NCBI GenBank assembly: GCA_019022495.1
Contig: JAFEKR010000020.1
Location: 248,001 to 312,000, forward strand
Direction: 5' to 3'
Source: Epichloe hybrida
Lineage: Eukaryota > Ascomycota > Sordariomycetes > Hypocreales > Clavicipitaceae
Length of the DNA stretch: 64,000 nt
This document shows positions 25,484 through 35,968 of the stretch, piece by piece; the first letter of the stretch is position 1; the number at the start of each line of letters is the position of its first letter. The notes under the pieces are model-generated. The model made no database searches, was not told where the DNA came from, and was given only the letters and a program-made list of their open reading frames with translations. A program made the translations under genes and the position numbers.

Positions 25484-27106
25484 TTAATCCCAATATCTGA
25501 TCTCACCGTCCAGACCCGCACATACAATTTTGCTTGTTTCTTGCGGGTGCCATTTCACGCATGTAATAGCTTGGGTGCCTGCTCTTAGCTTATGATACAT
25601 CTTGCAGGTCTTCCAATCCCACAAACAAACAAAACCACCCGAGTCGCCAGAAGCCAGAAATTGTCCATCAGGACTGCAATCCAAACCTATAGCCAGGCCC
25701 GCGTTGTTATGCCCGCGGTAACTCTTTTTCCTGTTCTGTCGGAACTTATCGTTTGCACCATATACCAAGATTTGGTTGTCAGAACTCTGAAACGCAACGT
25801 ATTTCCCACTTGGGTGTGGAGCTGCGTTCGTCATTGGATACATGTCCGGTTCGGCAATGTACTTGATAGGAACGGGTATATTATAGTCCCAGGCACGAAG
25901 GGACTTATCATCAGAAGTGGTTATGAAGCGGCGATTGTGGTCCACAAAAGTGATAGTGTTGATCGCGGCAAGATGGTGGTCATACTCTTGAACGATTTCG
26001 TTCGGTGTTCGAGTATCGAACTGTATAATTTTTTTGTCTGACATACCGGCCAAAAACTCGGTCGCATGTTCAGCATTTGTGTTGAACTTGATGACATGTG
26101 GTGTCTTGCCCGTGGTAAATTTACTGATGCAGCCGCCCGTTTCGGTATCCCATAACTTTATCGTGCGATCGTATGAAGCAGACAGAAATTGCGTACCAGA
26201 GGTGTTGAAGCATATATCCGAGACCGCCTTTGAATGGCCTGAATACGAGCGCAGCAGTTCTTTGTCATGGTAAGTATCGCGTATTCTGACCGTAGTATCT
26301 GCGCTCGCAGACAACAGCAAGTGCCCTGATCCAGGAAAAAATTGCAACGCAGTAACAGCCATTGTGTGATCTTTCCATGAGTGAATCTGTTTTTTCGGAA
26401 TGTAGTTGGTTAAGCTGCCCGGCTCTTTGCGAAGGTCGATATCCAAATCTTGTGGTACATGCATGTATGATCGACCTTGGTAATCGTGCTCCTGCGAGCC
26501 ATGGAATATAGTCGTCTCTTCTCCAAGCTTTTCCACTTCTCTTCGCCGAAGAAGTGCAATATCAGGTGGCTGAAGGACTGTCCCGCTTTCGACTACATCA
26601 TCATCATCCTCCTCCTCCTCCTCCTCCTCCTCTTCCGCTACCTCGTACTCTCCATCAATAGCAAGCCCTTCATCCTCTCTGACAGTCTCATTTCCTGAAC
26701 GGTTGTACCTTGCCCAAGGACCAACGTAAGAACCAGGTCCTTCAGTGATGGTAGAGTCCCCTTTCGCTTGACGAGTAGCTTTTAGTTTGACGGATTCTTC
26801 TTTTAATGTTCGAGCGTTTCGATGTTCTCGTTCTGGCCCCCCTCGTCTCTCCGCAGCCCTGTGTTTGCTTCTGAAGGTGTGCTCGCTCAAGAAAGTTTCT
26901 TCTGCGTGACCGGTGAGTATATTCTTGCGCTTTTTAGCAGTCGGATCGTCCTTGAATGGGTGCAGTGGCCCAGATTTGGGTCTCGATAGGTCATCGATAG
27001 AATATGGAACCACAGCATGATCCTGTTCTGCTTGCTGCCGAACCAGAAGAGCATCTTGGGGAGCCATATTGGGCGGGTACTCCCCAAAGCCCTCCATCTT
27101 AGCCAT
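25484..27106 (-). CDS. prp17: Pre-mRNA-splicing factor Prp17/Cdc40 (WD repeats)
   Basis: A single-exon gene of 540 aa. Prp17 acts in the nucleus in the second catalytic step of splicing. The N-terminal third is charged and contains the family's conserved stretch around residues 120-135 (GPGSYVGPWARY) and an acidic run of Glu and Asp near residues 155-170, encoded by a TCC/TCA microsatellite at about 26,598-26,632. The C-terminal half holds WD repeats from about residue 240 (HSWKDHTMAVTALQF, then SASADTTVRI, SASYDRTIKLWD) and ends with the typical GEIRYWD. Human PRP17 is 579 aa, so this is close to full length. The start is the first Met of the open frame; a second Met lies three codons on. 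Its 5' flank follows the erv14 3' end, with both genes on the minus strand. Confidence 0.93.
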   Translation of the reverse strand: MAKMEGFGEYPPNMAPQDALLVRQQAEQDHAVVPYSIDDLSRPKSGPLHPFKDDPTAKKRKNILTGHAEETFLSEHTFRSKHRAAERRGGPEREHRNARTLKEESVKLKATRQAKGDSTITEGPGSYVGPWARYNRSGNETVREDEGLAIDGEYEVAEEEEEEEEEDDDDVVESGTVLQPPDIALLRRREVEKLGEETTIFHGSQEHDYQGRSYMHVPQDLDIDLRKEPGSLTNYIPKKQIHSWKDHTMAVTALQFFPGSGHLLLSASADTTVRIRDTYHDKELLRSYSGHSKAVSDICFNTSGTQFLSASYDRTIKLWDTETGGCISKFTTGKTPHVIKFNTNAEHATEFLAGMSDKKIIQFDTRTPNEIVQEYDHHLAAINTITFVDHNRRFITTSDDKSLRAWDYNIPVPIKYIAEPDMYPMTNAAPHPSGKYVAFQSSDNQILVYGANDKFRQNRKKSYRGHNNAGLAIGLDCSPDGQFLASGDSGGFVCLWDWKTCKMYHKLRAGTQAITCVKWHPQETSKIVCAGLDGEIRYWD

Positions 27107-27692
27107 TGGACTACTCGATGAAAATGATCGACTTCAGAGTGAATTGAAAACACTAGTGCACTGGGGTGGGTAATGACTGGCTCAAGAGAAGAGTGCTTTA
27201 AGTCGCGAGTAATCACGTGACCTAAGCCGCAGGCTGACGCCTCCAATCACTCCAATTACATACCTATGAAAGTTATTTTATGGCGACGGATGAGCACGCA
27301 TGAAAAGGATGATGTATTCCACATTTCTTGTAATGCGTCAATTAATTAGTTCTCTGCCCCTTGGAGACATTGAATCAGCGTAGTGATATAACGTGCAAAA
27401 TCAAAAGAAGTCGCTCTGCAAGAAAGCCCTCCTAAAATAAACGCCAAAGTGCCACCAGGTGCCAGTGATCCATAAACAGATGCCAAAGCCATTTCTTGAG
27501 ACTTACGCTATGAATGTGTCCCACCATTTACCCATCGCAAGTCTTTGGAACAGGGCTGTTCCAAGCGAATCCACGCTAGCATAGCATCGTCATCAATTTC
27601 AATTGTCAAGTCCATACGTAGAGGCAACAGTAACACATCATGCTAAGAAAGAACGAAAATCTAGCTCTTAGGTTAAGCGTGTCGCCGCAAAC
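27107..27692. other. Intergenic: prp17 upstream region and erv14 3' flank
   Basis: No gene seen. It holds the presumed prp17 promoter; there is a short inverted repeat GGAACAGGGCTGTTCC at 27,549-27,564. Confidence 0.5.
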
Positions 27693-28321
27693 TTAGGAAG
27701 ATTCGTCACGGATGAGGGCGACAATCATGCTATACAAGTAAAAGAAGAACATCACCAAGTGGAAAGCGAGCTTGGCAAATGACTCCTGTTGTACGCTGGT
27801 TAGTCTGGTAAAACTGGGTTAAGACAGAGGATCGCGATGTACCTTCTTGTGGATGTTCAACTTGCGGAAGATTTCGGTCGCATCTAGAAGGTGGGTGTTG
27901 TCGACAATTCTATCGCCTCGTTAGTTTTCGAAATGAGACACGCAATATGATCACAATACCCACTTCTTGGCGTTCCATGCGAGAAGAGGTATATTGAGGA
28001 TAAGCGCAATCCAATAGCCATTGATTAAGAAGAGAAAGGTGAGGAAGCCATGGACCGCGGCTTCGGGGATAATATAGGCGTTGAGACGGTTGCAAAGTTC
28101 GATAGGGTTGATATAGTCACTTCTTCAAGTTAGCATTCTGAGTTCTTTCGTACAATTTCTTCAGATCAGGACCGTGATTTATCGCCATATTGCGATATTT
28201 AAAGTATGTTGACGCACCATTCCAGGTCGCTGTACATGATGGTGAAGAATACCTGCAGGAAGAGGTTGACCGCGTTAATCAACACTGCCAGTAGGTACAG
28301 CCAAGCTTCTCCAGACATCAT
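27693..28321 (-). CDS. erv14: Cornichon family ER-export cargo receptor Erv14
   Basis: Four exons on the minus strand: 28321-28218, 28119-27964, 27909-27843 and 27785-27693, with introns of 98, 54 and 57 bases that all start GT and end AG. The joined frame encodes 139 aa, as in yeast Erv14 (138 aa). Conserved segments are the N-terminal membrane helix ending in [17 protein letters not shown], the [10 protein letters not shown] motif after the second helix, and the C-terminal helix [20 protein letters not shown]. Erv14 is a membrane adaptor that loads transmembrane cargo into COPII vesicles at the ER. The second intron was placed at GTGGGT because only this donor keeps frame with the next exon. 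A second Met immediately follows the first. Confidence 0.93.
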
Positions 28322-29395
28322 GACGGCGAGAGCACTGGGTTAGTGCGTCGAATTGATGGGAAATCGTAGTAAAATAAGTCGGTCGAGGGTAAGAAATTAA
28401 TTGTGGCCAGACGTATTCCTACAGATTTTGATTGCGACGACGATGTTGGATCGACGATGTTGGACCGACGACGATGTTGGATGGACAAGGTCAAATGAAG
28501 CTATCGGCGCGTTAAAAATTTGACAGCCTAGGTATGACACGCTGCCTAGTGGGCTAAGTAGCGAATTCTCGGAGTTTGATGAGGATGAGGAGAAGTAATG
28601 GCCAATACGGCGACCGACAACTCTGGGGGCTGGACGCTCAAACTAAAGAAAGGAGTTCTCGTTGCGAGAATTTGTTGTGGAACGGGCGGGATGTACACAA
28701 GTCTGGTCTGGTCCGAACGCTAGGTCACATTACAGGTGACAGGTCGTGTGGACGAATATTTTGAGGGAGAGGGGGCTTTGCTTGTTTCCGGGTCCCATTT
28801 AAAGTCGGTGGCGGGACGCTGGTCTTGTTTAGGTGCAAAATGAGCCTGATGTTGGCCCGATGCTCTCGTTGATTTCCATACGATCGTCTTTAGTATAATA
28901 TCCACATTCGTACTGCCAAAGAATGATCGATGATTCTATGCATATTAAAAAGTCACTTGGAGGCGTATGAGAGATGCTAGGTTTCTTGCACGGTCTATAT
29001 GTGTACGCATTCAGAGATCGGATCATGACAGCGTCATGCCTATCGATTCACAAGCCAAGATGAAGACGCATACGAACTTCCATATTATAAATAGTGCCCA
29101 AGCGTGACAACAGCAACAAATACATTTCAAAGTCATTGATGACTCAATACTCAGAATGATGACTGTTCATGGAGTTTTTGGACGCAAACTCACACTGACT
29201 TGATTAGACGTGTTGCCAAATCTCGCCAGCAATTACTGTCACGCATTAGAGGTTGTGTTATATCATCGATGAGATCATGCTCAGCACTAATCTTTATTAG
29301 GACAAGACTATTTCTTACAGATTGAAGTGATCAAGTCTGCCATATGAGATTATTCTGCATTACACGCAAGCAATAACTCGGTCGCCTCCATGCGA
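28322..29395. other. Intergenic: erv14 promoter region and map1 3' flank, with a minisatellite
   Basis: About 1.07 kb with no supported gene. A short tandem array of CGACGATGTTGGAT-like units occurs at about 28,435-28,485, just upstream of erv14. Small open frames here look accidental. Confidence 0.5.
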
Positions 29396-30973
29396 TCAAG
29401 ACTTGACGCTGCTAGTTTCTTTGTCACTTGTAGCATTCATTGGCGATAGATTTATAGGTCCACCAGGAGAGTCTTCTTTTCTCGCAGTAAGAATCTCAAC
29501 GCCGTCTTCCGTCACGAGTAATGTGTGCTCTAGAGAGATGTCAGTACGAAGTTTGCGAATGCCGCATCCCAAATCGTCCCATAAGCTAAAAAGACCTATG
29601 ACCAAGTTGTGATCACATACCGAATTGTGCAGTTCGCTTCCCGTCTATAGTTGTGCTTGTCCAGTTATCCGGCCAAGTGATGTCACCATATTTATCCAAG
29701 GCAATCATAGGCTCGATGGTGAACGTCATTCCAGGTTTGCATTCTCCAATCGCCTTGTTTTTGGCATAGTGAGGTACATTCGGGGCGCAGTGAAATAGCT
29801 TATTGATACCGTGTCCACAATATGTTCTAATGACGCTACAATCTTTCGTTTTCGCATGTTTTTCGATAATATTACCGAACTCTCGAACCAGAACGCCAGG
29901 CTTCACGGCTTTGATCGCTTCTTCGAGACATTCGCGGGCTGCCTCGACGACTCGAACGTTTTCGTGGTCAGCTTTGGCCTTGTCGCCAATATAGTACGTC
30001 TCGTTCAGATCAGCATGATAACCTTCGTGATACAGCGAAATATCGATGTTAAGAATGTCGCCATCAAGCAAGACTCTCTGGTCGGGGATGCCATGACAAA
30101 TAACTTCGTTAACTGAGGTACAGCAGGATTTGGGGAAGTGGTTGTAGTTCAACGGGGACGGATAAGACTTGTCCCTCAAGGTGTTAGTTATTTCCCAACT
30201 GATCCATGGCCGCTAGAGCTATGATAGAGTTCCTCTGGCAAGACTTGATCTCTCCATCAAAGGTATTCTTGTGCTAGAGCCCAGGAGCGAAATTTCAACG
30301 ATTTTGGACCTCGCACTCACGTTTCTCTCGATGCAAGCTTTGTGAACGACATCATCAATGTAATCAGTCGTCACACCTGGCTTCGCCACGGCCGCCGCGA
30401 TATCGAGAACCTCTCGCGCTAATCGACAGCTTTTTCGCATTGCTTCTATTCCACTGGCATCGAGAACTTCGATCTTGTTTCGCTTGGTCAAGGAACGACT
30501 GTATCTTGGGTTCCCATCCTGCCACCAGACGGGGTGTGGAATCGACTTGGGGACGGTACGATGCTCGGAAAGTGGATATACCGGGCGCAAAGGGCCGGAA
30601 AATGGGAAACTCGGGAACGGGTTGTAGAAGCCGGTAGCTGAATCTGGTGAGATTGCTTTCGGGGGTATAATGTGGTGGAGGATATTACTTTGAGATTTAT
30701 GTACTCCTTTGTGGTTGCTCTGTAGTGTCAGAGGCAAATCGTTAGATTGAACTTCCACTTCAATGTACATATAGCTCTACTGAGCCACAAATAACTAGGA
30801 TCCGAAAGTTATCGAGGAGTTCTTACCCAATTCTTCTTGAAGCAGTCCTGGGAGCAAAAAAAGCTATCCTTGACCCCCAGCTTCAGGCAAGTCGGACACT
30901 GGAGCGAGCCGGCGTCATTCTCGCAGTCCATCCCAAGACACTTCTTCTTTGACGGCGGTTCAGACGCCATCAT
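29396..30973 (-). CDS. map1: Methionine aminopeptidase 1
   Basis: Four exons: 30973-30827, 30719-30321, 30167-29621 and 29529-29396; introns are 107, 153 and 91 bases. The product is 408 aa. The first exon encodes the N-terminal zinc-finger of type 1 enzymes (CLGMDC, CPTC, FFCSQDC) used for ribosome association. The M24 catalytic domain carries the metal ligands in NIDISLY and HADLNETYY (two Asp), GHGI (His), FTIEPMI (Glu) and FEHTLLVT (Glu). The enzyme removes the initiator Met from nascent cytosolic proteins. The third exon was joined at TCTTATCCG, after a CAAG acceptor, because this alone preserves phase. Two Met codons stand in tandem at the start. Confidence 0.94.
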
Positions 30974-31955
30974 CTGGGTGGCTAACGTTACGAGACGAAT
31001 TAATTTTCTTTTATGATTGAGCAGCAGAATGTGGGTTGTGTCGCAATGTACAAATCACTAATAAGTGCACGAAGTATTGTACGTACATACATGTAATATT
31101 GCTATGGACTCGAGGTAAGCTCGGGTTAAGTCCGGGTTAAGTCCGGGTCGGGAAAGGGCGCGGATTGTGCGCAGCTAGTAGGTTAGGGCTGAACAGTACA
31201 CCCCCTAGATTAATTTAAAAATCTACATGACAAGGAAATACATAGGGGTAACAGGGGCTAGAATTAGTGGGTACCTATGTGTAGATGTTGCCCGATGGCG
31301 GATAATCGTCTGTGACGAATTACCCGCGCGTATGACGACCGTATTAGGGAAGCTGAAGATGCACGTAGCCATGTAAAGGGTGTGTTCCACGAGAACTCTG
31401 CAAAGTTAATAGCAGGGACGACCCGCAGAACAACTTATATGTGGGTCACTGTTTCCTTACATGTATGTACAAGTCGTGACACAGCTTGTGGAGTCAAGTC
31501 AACTAGGGTATGTATGTATCCAATTAGATTAAAGTAAACTAGAGATACATACAGACCTGGGCATTGTAAGGCCTATTACACAACGCCTTACACTAGCACT
31601 TTCGTGACTTAGTTGGTGCCTTTGGGCACTCAAAGGGATAGACACCTGTGATAGCTTTAATATCTGTAAAAAAAAACGCACCTATTATAGGTATTATAAT
31701 TAACTTTAGACATAGATGGGTGTGAAGAATCATAAATATTAACCACACTGAAAAAGTGCGGGTGGGTCATTCTGACGGATTAGGCCTAACGGCGGATGCG
31801 CGTTTAGTTGTCCCCATGAGCAGTTTGTTTGAATGAAATAGTTTGGTATTAACCAAAGCCCTTCGCTAGATGACTGGAAATTTCTTTCCTCTAGATTCAT
31901 TCGCTCACTGGGCTTGTCCTCGACAATCTTGATCAAGTCAATCGACTACAAAGTC
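30974..31955. other. Divergent promoter region between map1 and bna4
   Basis: 982 bases with no gene. A short direct repeat of GGGTTAAGTCC sits at about 31,122-31,146. The middle part (31,200-31,700) contains short AT-rich and palindromic stretches that might be a transposon relic, but no ends could be defined. Confidence 0.45.
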
Positions 31956-33813
31956 ATGTCTATTCCGCAACAAAAGACAGTTGTTGTTGGTGCTGGTCCC
32001 GTGGGATCCCTGGCTGCGCTTTATGCTGCGCAACGAGGTCATGACGTAGAAGTATACGAACTCCGGCCTGGTAAGTACTGGACGATATCCATAGTCTCTC
32101 TCCGTCTTAAGTCTTCTTCTTTGCTCTTAATGGTTTGAGGGCGCGTTTCATGGAATTATTGATGCTGTTGTTCGTAGTACCTGATTGCGACTCGCTCGGC
32201 TATCAGAACCAGTCAAAGAAGCTCGTGGTCTCGTCGGATCAAAGATTGCAAGCTGATGGCAAGCAGATTTACGCAATCCTGGTACAATTCCGCTCAACTT
32301 TACAAAGTCGATCAATTTAGCTGTATCGGAGCGTGGGATAAATGCTATGAGACACGCTGGCCACTCTAGTCTCGTAGCGAAAATTATGGCTGGAACGATA
32401 CCAATGCGAGGGCGAATGGTTCACGGCGAAAGTCAAGGGGGGGAATTATATGAGCATGCGCAAGATTATGATGCCAAAGGTCGAGTATGAGTTACTACTC
32501 CCCAAAGATTTCAATCTGAAATGTTAAGACACTGATATTTCATTGAATCGAAGGCAATATACGCCATCGACAGGTCCGGAATAAATAAACGACTTTTGGA
32601 GATCTTGGATTCAATGCCAAATGTGAAACTTTTCTTCAACCACAAACTCACCGGCGCTGACTTCCAACTACGGCGGGCCTGGTTCGAAGCAAGTGATACC
32701 ATTACCACCCCAAACGGTCGGCCTACCGAGATCGAGGTCACCTTCGATTTGATGATTGGAGCCGATGGAGCTCATTCAGCAGTGAGATATCACCTAATGA
32801 AATTCACAAGAATGGATTACCAACAGGAATATATCGATACGTTATGGTGCGAATTCCGCATAGACCCACGGGATGTTGGATCAGGGGATGGTCTTCAGTC
32901 CAAGTTTCGCATTTCACCAAATCACTTGCACATTTGGCCTGGTAAGGAATTTATGTTCATCGCTATCCCCAGTGAGGTAAGCATCCGAATGCATTTCTTC
33001 CTCCTTCTTTTTTCTATTATATCTAATACAAGAAACAAATTCTCACTATAGGATGGATCGTTCACAAGTACTCTTTTTCTTCCTAGTAAGGAATTCGCTG
33101 AGCTCGAAAGCAATCCTGCCAAAGTGCCATCTTTCTTCAAAGAAAATTTCCCAGGAGTAACAGACCTGATATCCGAGGACAATTTGATTGCGTCCTTCAA
33201 ACAAAATCCACATTTGCCACTAATTAGTCTGAAATGCCGACCTTATCATTATGGTTCCTCTGGGGTTATCATTGGCGATGCAGCCCATGCTATGGTCCCC
33301 TTCTATGGTCAAGGTATGAATGCCGGAATGGAAGACGTTCGAATATTGTTTTCAATTCTCGACAAACATGCCGAGGCACAAGAGGACAACAGCCCTGCTG
33401 CTGATGATTACAACAAGATTGCGTCTTCTGCACCCGACAGGGCACAAGCACTCGCTGAGTATTCAGCAGTAAGAGCACCGGATGCGTACGCGATCAACGA
33501 ATTGGCTGCCCAGAATTATGTGGAGATGAGATCTTCGGTGTTATCCAAGCGATATCGTATACGCAAGTTCTTGGAAGAATTTATGAGTGTTAATTTCCCT
33601 AATTTTGGTTGGCACACGAAGTACTCGCGTGTCAGTTTCAGCAATGAGGGCTACAGCGATATCGTTAAAAACAGCGAGTATCAAGGCACCATGCTCTTAA
33701 GGGGATTTCTGGCCTTCGTTACCAGTCCCTTCGCCGCGGCTGTCTTATTTTATGGCTACCGACACTATCGGTCCGTTTTAGTGACTGCTTCAAGGCTCTT
33801 TGGCCTGCGTTGA
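31956..33813 (+). CDS. bna4: Kynurenine 3-monooxygenase
   Basis: Four exons: 31956-32070, 32267-32484, 32554-32976 and 33052-33813; introns are 196, 69 and 75 bases. The product is 505 aa. It hydroxylates L-kynurenine to 3-hydroxykynurenine with NADPH and FAD at the outer mitochondrial membrane, in the kynurenine route to NAD. The FAD motif GAGPVGSL is at residues ~12-19, the DG motif [10 protein letters not shown] near the middle, and the GD motif [20 protein letters not shown] in exon 4. Two hydrophobic stretches at the C-terminus ([19 protein letters not shown] and the region before it) suit the membrane anchor. An in-frame upstream Met at 31914 exists; I prefer 31956 because the Rossmann motif then begins about ten residues in, as usual. 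Intron 1 is long for this region. Confidence 0.94.
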
Positions 33814-34915
33814 ACATGGACTCGAACACGACAACGTGAAGTGGTCTCCTCCCTCTGCTTTTCGGTGTGATTGCTGACGGGGGACAGGCAAGCATTTGTG
33901 TTCATTGCAATAAGATTGCCAAAGGGTCATTATCTTCTGACAACATTCAACAACTGGCTTTTGGCTGACCGGTTTCCGGGGCTTTCTCGGCTTCAGCTGC
34001 ATGGAAAGAAAGAGGGAGACTCAGGATCAATGGAAAGGTGAAGGGGCTTTTCAATGCGATATCAGTCAGGGAAATGGTCAAGTACAACCGCGAGCACAAT
34101 GGAAAGGCAAATATTATACAATAAAGTCATTACACCGCAGTAATTCTGCAGCAAAGGCCTGTGGCCCAGGATCGAGAAATGGACCGTGCTGTGTTGTGCA
34201 TTGTTCTATTTGTAGAATCCACATACAATGCGCCTACCATTCTGCCTGTCCTTAGATATATCTATTAAAGAAAAAAGAAATGTTCGAAATCAGTAGCAGT
34301 GAGTGGGCCACAATGTCCTATGTAATTTTCAGACCTCATGGGTACGTCCAGTAGGTCCAGGTAATTCCGAGCAAATGGTAGCAAAATTAGCATAGAACCC
34401 ACAGCGTGTTACATGTATGATGCTCGCTGCTCGGAATTACCTGAGACCCACTGTAAGTAGGTAGGTAATGTGCGATCATGCCTCCTTGCTTAGTCATGGT
34501 AAAAGCACTCTGAACTTTGGGCCAGAGAGACAGGCTCTTCAAAGGAAAGAACCAGAGCAATGAAATTTAGCAATTTTTAACCGCACAGTTACAATTCTCA
34601 TTCCATTCATCTATTCACAGCTTGGATCTGCACACTTGTCCTGCCGTGCAGACTTGACACCTACCTTTGCGACTATTCTGGAAGCGTGGCAAAGTAGGCT
34701 AACCCTCCGCACATCCTAGCTTTGCTGAGAAATTTCTCAATCGCGTCTCCTAGAGTTGTTTCCAACCCTGTTGATCTCTAGACGAGTCAACATCGAATTT
34801 CGACGAGAATACACTACCAATAAACTGGAGAAGTGAAGCTTCCCTGGCTTCCACAGCTACAAAAGGGTGCTTCTAACTCACGAGTATTGGCCGACCTCTT
34901 TGTACAGTCATAGCC
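33814..34915. other. Intergenic: bna4 3' flank and uS8m upstream region
   Basis: 1.1 kb with no supported gene. A small open frame at 34001-34255 has no recognisable features. The stretch contains a strong inverted repeat, listed separately. Confidence 0.5.
34358..34443. repeat. Perfect 16-bp inverted repeat with 54-base loop
   Basis: CAGGTAATTCCGAGCA at 34358-34373 is the exact reverse complement of TGCTCGGAATTACCTG at 34428-34443. Weaker complementarity continues outward (about 11 of 17 bases), so the hairpin may span about 34,341-34,460. It might be a miniature transposon remnant or a transcribed hairpin; the sequence does not decide. Confidence 0.75.
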
Positions 34916-35416
34916 ATGCCTTCAATTTCGAACATTGCACATATGTGCTCCCACCTTCAAAACGCTTCAAAATCTCGTCTTGGTATCACATCGGTGCAAA
35001 ATACTAAATACAATCTACACTTGGCCCTTGCCATGCATCGATCTGGCTTTTTCTCAGCTGTGTACCGTGCCGGCCCTCAGCCACCGACCATGGGACAAAT
35101 GATATCAGAAGCCCCCGAGCAAGTAACTAGCGCAAACGTTGCAAAAATGAGAATATGGCTCGGGTTGAAGTATTGGGACGGGAAGCCAGTTTTGTCAAAG
35201 GCTCAAGTCATCAGCAAGCCGTCGCGATTGATGACTGCGAATATACAGGAACTGGGCAGACTGACTAGAGGGTTCCCCGCCAAATTAAAAGGGGGCGTGG
35301 TACCAGGGCTGAATTTGGGCGAGTGCATGTTCTTGGCCACATCTCGAGGGGTCCTCGAAGCCAGAGAAGCGCTGTCACGCAAGGTAGGCGGACTACTCGT
35401 CTGCCGGGTGTCATGA
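34916..35416 (+). CDS. mrps8: Mitochondrial small-subunit ribosomal protein uS8m
   Basis: A single exon of 166 aa. It matches the bacterial-type S8 family of the mitochondrial small ribosomal subunit: N-terminal MCSHLQNASKSRLG, a central VLSKAQVISKPSRLM block, and the C-terminal TSRGVLEAREALSRKVGG segment that binds the 16S-like rRNA. Length agrees with fungal orthologues. It is one of three mitochondrial-translation genes in the window, with mef1 and the mS26 gene. The start is the first Met of the frame. Confidence 0.9.
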   Translation: MPSISNIAHMCSHLQNASKSRLGITSVQNTKYNLHLALAMHRSGFFSAVYRAGPQPPTMGQMISEAPEQVTSANVAKMRIWLGLKYWDGKPVLSKAQVISKPSRLMTANIQELGRLTRGFPAKLKGGVVPGLNLGECMFLATSRGVLEAREALSRKVGGLLVCRVS

Positions 35417-35968
35417 TAAAAGCTTGCGGCAGAGGGCACATTGATTGTAACTTTCTGGACCGGCATCCGTGTCGACATTTCTTGTATGTGTAAATTTAGG
35501 TCTGCTGTGAACAGCAAACATCTAAGCATTAATAATATGTCACCATACGGTCTCGCAGCTCTGTAGTATGATTGCTGAGACTCGCGAAGCGATTTAATTG
35601 GAAGATTCTTGATTGAACATAGTCCAAATCACAAAACGCGCCGCCTGAATGTTATGAGTAAGAAAAGCAGCCAGTAGACGCCGAGGACAAGTACTAAGTC
35701 AAAGCAGGTATGCTACACCGATCCAAATCCTTCATACTAGTAAGAAGTATCATCGCCTGTAACGAAGCTGAAGCTCAGTCGAAGAGCTGCAATTCATCGC
35801 ACTCCAGGATTGCTTTCCAGCTGTTGATATCAAGTAAATATCAACGGGGTTTTGGTCATCGTATTCAACCTTATGATTTCTCCTAGATCTATTTCGAGAC
35901 TGTCGTGTTTCTTGTCTCCTCATTCGAGCATCGCGGATTCAAATTGACGTGAAAGGGGACGGTTGCTT
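35417..35968. other. Convergent 3' flanks
   Basis: 552 bases between the uS8m stop and the stop of the minus-strand low-complexity gene. No gene or notable repeat seen; it should hold both terminators. Confidence 0.5.

Noticed and set aside
31914..31955. Upstream in-frame start for bna4
   Set aside because: It would add 14 residues before the FAD-binding motif; the Met at 31956 gives the usual spacing. It cannot be excluded as a leaky start.
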